DNA from: Branchiostoma floridae
Lineage: Eukaryota; Chordata; Leptocardii; Amphioxiformes; Branchiostomatidae
Reading direction: 5' to 3'
Length of the DNA stretch: 64,000 nt
Assembly: GCF_000003815.2 (NCBI RefSeq)
Contig: NC_049985.1
Span: forward strand, 7,070,066 to 7,134,065
Below are positions 46,601-58,600 of this stretch, piece after piece. Both the position numbers and the translations under genes were made by a program. How positions within the stretch are numbered: the stretch's first letter is position 1; each line of letters starts with the position of its first letter. The notes beneath the pieces are model-generated. The model worked only from the letters and a program-made list of their open reading frames with translations. It did not search any database and was not told where the DNA came from.

Positions 46601-49600
46601 TGTATGTACCAAACTCTGGTATCAGTCTCTTAAGTTTTACATGTGTAAGACACCCTGAAATAACTTTTAAAACACATGACTGCAACTGAATGTAATTAAG
46701 TTTGATTACTATAGTCTCTTAAGTAGCTATCAGACTGTGTTTTCATACTTTTTGTTGCATTTTTGTTGCCTTGTGAAGGAAGAATCAGGTTGAAAAGTTC
46801 TCTGGTTTGCGGGTAATGTGAAGTGAAAGTTAGGCAGAAAGGACTACATTATGTTAATACCTGGCAGGCATATGATAATGTAATCAATCACTTGTAGTTG
46901 TAGAGTTAGGCATGTTGTAGTCAGAGCCACGCAGTGAGAGCGAGTGTCCGTCAGACCTCAGGTGTGGTGCAAGGTGTCATTGTTTGGCTGTCGCCATGTC
47001 AGCCAGTCGCGGTGTCTCGTGTGTGCCCCCGGGGCACGGCATCGGGCGACAGTCAGGCTACGCCGGGCCGCCATGGGGTCAACCCCAGTCAGCCGCAATA
47101 CTCACACCTCGGGCTATTGTACCAACCAGTCACAGAGAGATTCTTGCTGTATTTTCATTAGATTAAAATGTATTCCAAAAAGCATTATTTGAGAATATAA
47201 GATTACTAGTAACCTCCTTACATGAAAACCTCAGTCAACTGCAATGTTCACATCTCAGGCTATTACAGCAATACTCACACCTCAGGCTATTATACTAACC
47301 AGTCACATAGAGACTAACATTTTTACTGTATGTACATTGGGTATTATATAGATTATGATGTATTCCAAAAAGCATTGTGTTTGACTATAAGAAGTATGGT
47401 AAAATGCATTCTATCCTCCTAAGATGAAATAAGGCATCCAGTTATAATATATAAATAAATAAATATATATATATATATTAGGACAATTGAAATCATACAG
47501 CTAGCACAAAAGCACGGTAATTCTATGCCAAATGTATTGTCATATATAACTTATATCAATTTTATAATAGATGATCAGGACATTTACATTTAATACTATA
47601 CTATGACAGACTGGTTAAATACAACATGTTTTGTAGAAGAATTTGAAAAGTAAAGAATTTCGAGATGTGTTAGAACTATACTTCTAGCACTATTAGTATT
47701 ACACTGAATAAGATGTAGCAACAAAATGCTTGCTTATGATCTCTATTTTTCTCATTCTCCAGTGCACACTTTTTCGATCATACAACTCAGTAAATCCTTA
47801 AGATGATACGGATCTGTACTGACATGACCTGGCACATGCCTTATTGATATCTGTGTCAGGACTACTTGGGCAAAATTTACAACCACAATGAATAAATGAT
47901 TAACTATACAAAGAGGACAAAACGGTATAGTTGGGAGGGTTAAAACCTGTATGTCCATTTCAAGTACCTGCATAAATTCACTTCACCTGAGAACTTGCAC
48001 TATAGTAGTTAATATTTAAAAAAAGGATTTCAAAATGAAGACAAATCATGAATGATAGCAAAGTAAGACAAATAGGCACTCTAAACTATCAGTCTTACAA
48101 AAAAGCTAGTTGACTTCTTCAGGAGCAATCACAGATATCAAAGATAGATAACTTGACAGGCTTTCAAATTTTAATGATGACGTCCTCGGAGAACACAAAT
48201 ATCTGCCGGATGACAGCTTCAAGGTATAAAAAATGATAACTACAATATATGACATTCTGTCAATTTGGGGCTTGGACACTCAAGGTGGGGATCAATTAAG
48301 AAATGTTAAATATACTGTGTACAGTCTAAGACATCAGAAGAGGATCAAATAAGACTTGATGAGATCTCAAGACTCATTTGACGGTGTTAACTTCTGAAAG
48401 AAGTTTGTGTTTTGGGTGCCATCTATACATGTGTTTCTGTCTGTGTGTTATCAGTTTACTTGCAAAGCTTTGGATAAATCTTTGGTAGGTGGATAGGGGT
48501 TGGAAAGATTTCATATTTGGCCCCCTAGCAGCTTTCTGTGGTACTGCTTCAGAACCTTTTTTTTGCCTGAGAAAGTAGTTGTCTTAGAAACCTTTGGAAT
48601 TCCAATCCAATACAAGCAGTTGATAACCATAACTTAAACTCATGTCTGGAATATGCTTTAAAAAATAAAGCAGGTGAGGTAAAACAGCAGTAATGCCTGC
48701 CTGCGCCTAACACATGTTAGACACGATGTTACAAAGCTACAACTATTACTCTTTCACACTACATAATGCCTTTCCATCGCATTGGCCATGAACTGTGAGG
48801 GCTAATATCACATTACCAGGTTCAGACTTAGTGCATTTTCCATCGCATTGGCTATGAACTGTGAAGGCTTATATCATATTACCCATGGCACTGCTACTAA
48901 GCAGGTGAGGTATGGATACAGCATATCTTATATCAAACCAATCCAATTCTGCAATTGTCTGAGTAATTTGGTTTGGGAGCCAAACGCCTGGGGCCGTGGA
49001 GCCAACCTCATCCCCTCAATTACCCCATGTCTGTAATTAGTCCTAATTAGGGCTGATTTAATTCAATTTTGTTTTTCGCGGCAACAGCGCGGTAAACAAA
49101 ATACGGTGTAGTTGTCACTTTTGCGTGACAAAAAACTGTGCAGAATTATAATGAATGCTGCGTACTGAAATTCAGAGGCACAGGTACAAGTCATCCAGTA
49201 GGGAAATTTCAGGTTTTGATAATGGTGGGAACATTGCGGATGGTCGTCACTTATGCTAATTTGTCGATTTTATCTCCTGAATGCCTGGGGCAGAAGGAAA
49301 AGGCAGATTGGTGGAAAATGAAGACAAAATTTATCATCCATTCAACGACATTCCTGAAAACACACTAAAGAGAAGTCTGCAGATAGCCGTAGCTGGATAT
49401 GAGAGCTTTTGTTTCTCTTTGTTAGACAGCATTAAGGGATCATTATCCATTACACCAACCCAACCAGGATTTTTACAGCTCCAAGTTTCCACAGAGAACA
49501 ATAAAGGGTTCCTATCAGTGTCGGCATCAGGGCGGCATGCAGAGGGCGGGCAGCGAGGCTCACGTACGCGTCTGGTCCTGGCGCCAACCGACGTTGAAAC

Positions 49601-52600
49601 TGTTATCTTCTGACAATGTGGCCGGTGGATTTGCGGTGCCCACAAAGCGGAAGTGATTGACATCTGCCAAGGACGGGATTAAACCTGGCAGCTGTCTTTC
49701 AGCACTAGACACGCTAGCCATCCTCAGTTTTTTTCCAAAGGCTATTCAGACATAACTGCATGGAAGACATCCTCTGGAAACACCAATCCGATGCACTAGC
49801 GAAAAAGAATTCAACTTTTGTGTTTTAAAATGACTTGAAGCCACGTACATGGAACCATGCATTTTTTTAATGTTTCATCAAAATTACAACATGCATGTTA
49901 CCTAATTATATCGTACGTTTTCAAACGCTCAACGCTTGTTGTGGTATTGCTGCAGACTATGGCCCATCTATTGAAACTGGTTGAGACTAGTCTTGTCTTT
50001 TTTCGGAGGCAATGCAGGCACATACCTTCACTGGAAAACGAGGCTTTGTGATAGAAGGGTACTGTATCTGTTCACTGTCAGAAATTTTCTTCTCAATACA
50101 TTTTGGCTCAGAGTACAATAATTCAGAAGAGTGACGATTATTATTTGTTGAAAAATTGCAATCTATCACAGTTTTCAAAGCCTTTCAAAATTTAAACCAC
50201 AAAAATTTTGCCGGGAAATGATTTTTAAAATTCAATATCAAAACAGCATTTTCCAAGCCACAGTTGAACCCCAAATCTTCTGCATTTAACACAAAAATCA
50301 GCAATTTCCGTTCAAATCTTTTGAATGTTAACAATGTCAAGAGCCCCTGCCGGGTGACCTCTGACCCTTACATTTCCCAGCCACTGCACACCTGAGGAAG
50401 GTGTGCTCACACCTGACAGGTAACCGACATCCGTCTTTGTACTACCTGACAGGAACAAGTGTTGCCAAACAATCCCAGAGTCATTGTTCTCAGACTACTG
50501 ACAACTGTCCGACCTTTCTTTCATAACAAGAGATATCACCAATGTCACTGACACAATCTAAGCAGTTTGAGTACTAACAGTAAATGCAAATGTACCTTAA
50601 CTACATTTTGTACTACAGTCAAACCTGCCCAAGACGACCACCCGGGGGACCGGAAAAAAGCGGTCGATTTGGACAGGTGGTCGCTGAGAAGAGTATCGAC
50701 TCAAAACATGCCCGATGCAAAGTATAAATGGTTGCCGTTATGTTTAATGGCAAATAGCAAGCACACTGCACGCACGCAAAGAAGCAAGGTCTTTAATGTC
50801 AAATACAACACGCACACTGTAAACTGTAAATTTAACCTCAAAACCCGACGCAAACTGGCCGATTTCGGCACAAAATCGCGCTAATTAACATCAAAAATCG
50901 ATGAAAACCTCAATCTTGAAAATGATGCGGTCGTTATGGGTCCCAATTTGGGCCGGTCGCGGTCACGTTGGCCAGGTGGTCGTTGAGAAAAGGTCGCTTC
51001 ATGCTTACGTCAATGGGAAAATAAATCGGGACCGAGAAAAAGCGGTCGAAATGGCCAGGTGGTCGCTGAGAAGAGATGGTCGCTCGGGCAGGTTTGACTG
51101 TACTGTGAAGCACTGAATATCAAACTACTGCAAAAGCCCCTCCTTTCTTTCGTTTCTTTTCAGTATGGTAGTTCTTTACATTTTTTAGGGCCAGCCTAGC
51201 TACATCATATACATGTCAATTCATTTTTAAAAGTTTCATCCGTCAAAGGTCTGCATATTACAGCTACATGTATATGTAACAAGGTTACAGGTTTGACAGG
51301 CCAGATCACACCCCTGTTCAAAATGTACCCGGTTATTCTGGGCTCTTAGTCTTACACCTGACGTATATACTGTACAGTCACCTACATGTACAATGCATTT
51401 GATTTAAGGGGAGCAGACAGTGTTTATTTAGTTGACCTTACATTATGTCATACTCATGAATAATATCAGCTGTTACATAAGTGCATGTTTCCAAGCTTTT
51501 TCAACGTGTGTGGAATTTCTCATTACGTATACCCTTGGGCCATTCATGGTTAATACATGCGCTAAGCTTAAAATGTGTGTTCCATTACAAAACTATCCAT
51601 CTTTAAATATTGTCTCTCTTTCAATTGCACTGGGCTGGAAGGTGAGAGGATTTCCAATGTTCAATCGTATTTTTGATTGAGAAATGAGCTTTTATTCATG
51701 ATTGGAAAAGCGCCCTTGTTCCATTGTTCTTTTCCACGCACATCCAATTGCTTTTCTTACAGACAATCCATTGTCCTGAACTCTGGAATTTAGAGCGACT
51801 TAATATTGAATAAAACAGTCACGAAAACTTTACACATCACCCAACTTTCTATTAGTGCCTTTTGAGTGAACATTGTGCATTTTGCAGATACTATTTGCAT
51901 ACAGCACTCCAACACATCTGTATATGGTAGATTATGACACAAGTAAATGGACTTCAAAAGTTGATCATCAAAATATCAAAATAGTGATAATAAATTTATT
52001 GCAAATTTCTGCCTGAGGGCTAACTTCAAAGAAAAGAAAATTAACGATTTACAAGAAGAACTTAAAACATAGATAAATTACAGGTGAAATAGCAGCTATT
52101 TCCACTTGAAGGGTTTCATGTCTTTTCTGAATGCAATGGGAGATGACTTGGACAATTTTTTTGTAGATTAACAGGTTGGACTAAGAAAGTAAGCCTTGTG
52201 AAAAGGTTTGGGGAGTGTGAAAAAAAATTCAAAATCCTTTTCACAAAGCACCAAACTCACCCACGTTGGGATAAAAAAAAGACATAAGCCGAACAGCTGT
52301 AAAATCTTATGCACTCATCACAATCCTATATGGCTCTGTGTTAATACGACAGCCATAAATACCAAATGTTATCTCACTGAGATATCATCACCACATCTGC
52401 CACTTTTTGTATGAACGGTGTTAAGTACATGCCGTACTTTCACCAAGGATTAACTCCTGGATTACAATGTATAAAGGGGGGATCGGGTGTTGTCTACACA
52501 CCTGTCAAAACCTTTTCTACCTGTTGTCGGAGCATCATGGCTGGGATTGTTATCAGTAATCCCCCGACCCTGACGTTAGCTGAGTGGAGCCCCGTAGAGA

Positions 52601-55600
52601 CGACGATCGTAGCGGCAAATTGTAGAGAAGGATTAGAGTACAGGAGTCATGGCACAGCATCTGGGACCGGTCTGACTCACAATTTTCACTAGCATTTAAC
52701 GTCAAAAAGGGCCATGTCTTTTACACATTTCATCTGTCTATCTCTCTCTCTCATCAATTGTTCCCCGTATATATATTTTGAGTATAGATCTTTTTTTTTC
52801 CATCAGTATGTATCTAAAATAATCATTAAAAACTTAACCTATAGACTAGTATAGCTATCGATACTCTCTTCTATATACAAATATACTACTAGTATCACAC
52901 ACTTCACACTGTCAGGCAATACACTACAGAACAGTACCCTTGGCTAGCTATTCCACCCACCCACCAGTAAGGTAGTAACTATGTTCATCTGTCAACATGA
53001 ATAAGGCTGGCGCACTAAACAAATCAATTACAGTCTCGTTAACCAATGACCTCATATTCACAGGATCATAATCACCCATTTGAGTCCCCCCATGTGGCAA
53101 ACATTTTACGAGTTGTAGTCTTTGGAACCAACATGCTTTTGGCCGACTACATTCACAATTGGCAATTGTGTTAACGTCACTTAATCTGTTTGTAAACTTT
53201 CTTAAAATGTGTGTCACTTCAAAAGGAAAAGATTTCAGACTGTAGCTATGCTTAACTTTCAAATGATTTTTAATTAAACCATTTGAAGTATTAAATACAG
53301 GCATACATTGTATAATATGATTTTAAATGTTTAAGATATACTAATGCTGCATTGTATCATACTGTGTTGCATTATATGATACAGTAATTGTATTGTGTTG
53401 TTCTGGCCATTGGAAAAATACTTTCTTCTGAACCTTTACCTAGGTGATCAAATGAAAACTCAAGTAACATGAAATTTCTTTGTAAGATTACACAAACCGA
53501 CAATCTGAACACAACTCAGAACACAGAGCATTAAAAGAAAGGCCACAAAGACCTAAAAGAAGTCAAGGTGTTTTCAATTACTTCTACATCTTTTTCTATA
53601 TATATATATATCATAAGTTAATCATGTTTTGCATCGTCCTATACAAAATGTAGTTTCAACATATTTTTAAGGTCAACTTTCAGCTGCCCAGTGAATGTCA
53701 CGATAAAAACAACAACAAGAAAACATTCATCTGAGTCATAGTCTTAAGGAAAACAAAGGCACATCTGCCAGCAAATTTTTGTCTTGATGCCAAATTTTTA
53801 GCAACCCCATAATCAGTGAAACAAACGAGGCATGTAATTGTTGTGGGAGAGAGGAGGCCGATCTGTTTCACCTGGCCTCACATGGCTGTGGTGTTCCTGT
53901 GCAGGTAGCATTAAGGTGATAGTGGTGCTTAGGTTCACCAAAATAAAAACAGAAAGACTACTATTAGTACTAACAGTGTATACTACTCGTTCAGACTATG
54001 CACAATGTAAAAAATGACTAATAAGCTGGTGGATGTTTCTGACTACTAAGAAATCTAATATCTGCAGAGAAAAGAAAAAGAAATACATGCAAGTCACTTT
54101 TATTATATATTATATAATGCTTGTTTCTGTGGGGGAAAATTTCGGAACCGTCAAAAAACTGCTGTCTTTAGGCGATGGTTGTCTAGTGCAAGTGGTCCTA
54201 TGACCAAGTCTGACTGTAGTCTTACCTTCAAAAGCATTTAACTTTTACATCTACGAGTACATACTAAAATGGCACTGTGCATAAGAATAAACTACATAGT
54301 GATTGAGAAAGAGCGATTCTGAAACCGAATCACCTATAGAACCGGATATCCCGTATCTTGACTGTGGTTCAATCCTATTCCCAGAAGCGACAACTGCCCA
54401 TCTGAACTTCATGTGAACTGGATCAAATGTAAAAGCAATCAATATTCAACACCATCCTACAGACTTACCCCTGATCCCTACGTACACAAAAATGCTTTTT
54501 GGGTAATCCTTTTATGTACCACCATACTGATTCATGCATAGATGAAAATTCATACGGACAGTGATACAGGTAGTGATGTTGTTGTGTATCTAAACCAGGG
54601 CTGTCTCCAGGACCCGTCCTTCCGTCCCGGAAATTTGCTTGTTGGGACAGAAAATCATTTTACCCCATCTGTCCCAGAAATGACATGAAACTGTTAGAAA
54701 TATACTTTCATAAGCTTGAAATAGCATATTTAACCAGGAAAATACACAACATGGGCTCCCAAACAATGAATGGGACAGAAAAAAATTTTTAAGCTGGAGA
54801 CAGCCTGATCTCAAGGATACATGTATTTGAAATTGGACAATGCACATTTCTTACTGTAATTTCAACTACCAAATGTAGAATATCCCCGTCCTATATAATC
54901 CTTAAGGTTGAAAGACAGGAAATCCCAGTAACAGCCTTAAGGACAGGTAAGCGTTGAGCACCTGTCGGAAGGCTCCACCCCCTCGTATTACTGTCAAAGA
55001 TGGACGCGCGGCATGAACAGATCAAAGAGACAGACGGGCCACAACTGGTCATTTCAGCGGTATTTACATATTGTCCCCTGGTAGACTGGTTGATCTGCTA
55101 CACTCATAGGATCGCAAAATGTACTACGAAATATAGGGGACAAAAGCTTTTCATATTGTGGGCAACTTTTCACATCGTTCAATCAACCAGCCAGGTACAT
55201 GTACTCCCAGATATTTCATGTCGTTTAGCCAATATGTAAAGAATTTTATGAACTCTATCAGTGCTGCGACTTTATAAACACATCAACAGGGATTGTGTTT
55301 CGGCAATGTTTTCAGTAAACATGACTTTACAAGAGTGCAGAGTAGAGAGTATGGTTCGGCTTCAATGAACACATCTAGCAGGAAGTCATCCTTTGTGCGT
55401 ATTACAGTGACCCTGGCACACAAAGGTATCTACCCCGGTTAAATCCCGTGGAGAAACAATGGGTTAAGGGAAAGGTGGGTTGTATACCTGGAGGCACCTG
55501 GGGATAGTATAACACACACTCCCCACACCTGCCTTCTCAGGTATGCTGTTGGTAATTACCTGTTTTGTTGGGCTTAAGACATAGTCTGGTCCCTGTCACT

Positions 55601-58600
55601 GCTACCCCTGACAATACACAGAAGGTGTGACTATACGAGTACGAACACAGAACAACATAGCTGAGATTAGTCACATTACATGCCTAGCCAGGCACAACCA
55701 AAGTCACCTCAATCCTTCCTCACTCTCTTTCACATGGCTTCCAGGTTTCCAGAGCTGAGTATAGACTCATGGAGGACAGCAATGTTTGATTGTCTCCAAT
55801 CTAAGACTACAGCAGCCACAGAACAATAGAAAACTAAGGGAATCTACCAAAGGACAATGGAATTCACAAGAGGAGCTCAGGTGGAAGGAAATTCATTCTG
55901 CAAGGTGGGCTCTAGCCTTTGTTCTAAAGTTTGCCTTTCAGCTGTTCTTGTATTGTTGATACAACATATGTATACCATGACCTTCTTGTACGGGGGTGGG
56001 TGGGATTTGGCTCACTGTGCCAACTTACCAGATGTTGTACATGTGATCTGAACTTCAGTATGTGCCAATTAACATCAATTTCTTTAATATATAATGATTG
56101 CGGTTATCAATACAAGTTCTATTATCACAACATAGTTTAGGCATAGGAGACCTGCCATATGCAGTGTGAGGAAGGTACCTCCCACCATACTAACTATGAT
56201 GCTACAAGTTAGATCTTTCTTTAACAAACCTTGCTATCTTTTATTCAACTTGAATTTGTATAATATACTATGATTACTAGGTTCAACAGATATTTTTTGT
56301 TAAAGCATCTTACGTTTCGTATGACAATTAACAGTGTCACAGACGAAAACCAAGGGATGTTGTTTGAAACGTCTGACCATTTTCAAAATCATATTCAGTT
56401 GCTTGAGTAACAGCTTATCTTACTACCTGGATGTCTAACCTTCATCGACATGACTTGACAATTTACATGATTTACCACTAAACTGAGGAAATGGGGAAAC
56501 AATTCATTTGAAGACTTTTGCATGAGTTGATGATTCCTAACAAATATGTCTGTAGTTATAAGTCTAGTTATTACAATTACCAATGTAAGTTGGCTGATAG
56601 TTACATTACTGTATTTGTAAATCAAACTGATCTTGGCAAGCTGTTATCATTTCACTGATACATGTCCATAAAAAATATCAATGAAATGGGTAATAGATAG
56701 ATTGCAGTAGACGATCAGTGGAAGAGTGACATAGCATGAAATATCAATATTTTTTAAATGCTGCTATTGACAAATATTGGGTCTTTGAAAATAGCATTAG
56801 ACTGCATCACACAAACCTTAAAAACACAACAGAATAGCATAGCCCTAGACTAGGGCTGTGATGTGTATGTAGTGACTGCAGCAGACAGATTTGATGGACA
56901 GGTGTCAAGTGACCCTAACCCTGTCTTGAGAGCTCCCTCTCTATCCACGCGAGCTGGTGCCTAAACAACTTAAAGTGGTTTCCTCCTAATGACAACATCG
57001 ACAACGGTATGGGAGAATCTTCAGCTCTTATTTTCATATCATTCGTAGCATTACAAAAACAATTCACAACTCAGACTAGCGTACAAACAAAATTTAAGAA
57101 AAATACAGCAACAGTTGTAGAAAATGTGCCAGTAAAAGGGTTTTGTGATTCTGGGAATGATTCTGGTGAAGTGCTGTAGATGGGCACTGGCCAAACATGT
57201 TTCAGTGGTGAGATAGATCTAGACTAAGACTCCGGAACAAACAATGGGAAAATCCCTGACCCTTTGAACTGCAGCGTATCTGACCTGTCGCCAAAACCTT
57301 GCTTCGATCTCGCAGTGAGATAGCAGGAAGAAGCTTCTCTTCTTCAGCCCCAGAATCTATGTTGCCACATTGGTAAAGTGGTATGATGGGCTAGTAGTTA
57401 GGGCTATGTCTTAGAACATGGAGATACTGAGTTCAAATCCCTGACAGGTCACAAAGAAGAAGGTCCCATTGATAGCCATTGTGAAGTCTAATTTTATCAC
57501 TCAACTTGGCAAAAACAAGAACAAAACTTCGGCTAGAGACATCCCTCAGATAGGAAAATGAATGGTGGCCCAGTGTTTGAGGAAGTTTTTAGCCAAAAGA
57601 GTAGGGGTCCATCCAGGTATGAGTGGCTCAAATAAATATGTCTAAATATGGAGCTTGTACTGTTTAGTATACACCTGGTGTGATAAACCTTGAAGAGTAT
57701 GCAATACGAACAAAGACCTATGCTACGACTTGTCTGTCTATACATCTATTCGTGCATGTCTGAATACGCAGTAATTGTCCTTCTAGTCTACTAAAACTGA
57801 CTGACAGTAGAAGCAGGACTCGAAATACCACCTGCATATGCAGGTTTGTGCAGGTAAAATTGGAGCTGTGCAGGTATTTCTGCTGTCTACCTGCACCTAA
57901 CCTGCACTGGTCCGTGTACTGGGTTTTATACCTCCTATAAGGAAAAGTTAGATGTATACGGATTGTTATTAGATGCATTGACTGTTACCACCTATAAAGT
58001 ATAAAAGGAAAAATAGCATTGGTTCCTGAATAATTCAAGTATGATACAATAACTTCCTAAATTCAGAGTGGTGCAGGTAAAATTTGTCTGGTGAAGGTAA
58101 TTTGCAATGTTACCTGCACTAGTGCAGGTATGCAGAAAAAAGTATTTCGAGCCCTGGTAGAAGTAATGTATTTCGTGGCATACAAATGCCATAAATATTG
58201 TGGATTGATACTGATGATAGCATTCAGTAACCATACATTTAAAGTGGACACTATCTGAAGACTGGAGTTATGAAGACAAGTGGACATTTTCTTTTATAGA
58301 CACTCAGATAATTACAGAAAAGACTGTCTAATACGAGCATGATGAAAAGGTGAGGAGCCCCTGTGGAGAAAATCATAGTCCTTCTCACCATAACAGGATG
58401 AGCAACCTTTTTATACACAATGTAAGGACTCTGCTGTCGTGACTGGTAGGAATTCAGTAGCTACAAAAGCTCAATGTTTTTCTTTTTTTTAAGTAAGCGT
58501 AAGGTGATCTTTTGCTCAAATGATGTGAATCATCATATTTATAGGTGGAATACAATGGTCGTGAGTCTCGTGACGCTAGGCTAGCAGACACAGGACAAGA

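Noticed and set aside
46934-47192. Overlapping frames of 60-82 residues
   Set aside because: Open because the segment is CpG-rich and short of stops; no likeness to a protein and partly made of local repeats.
49281-49663. Frames of 110 (plus) and 109 (minus) residues over the same DNA
   Set aside because: Both strands are open, neither resembles a known family, and no splice partners were found.
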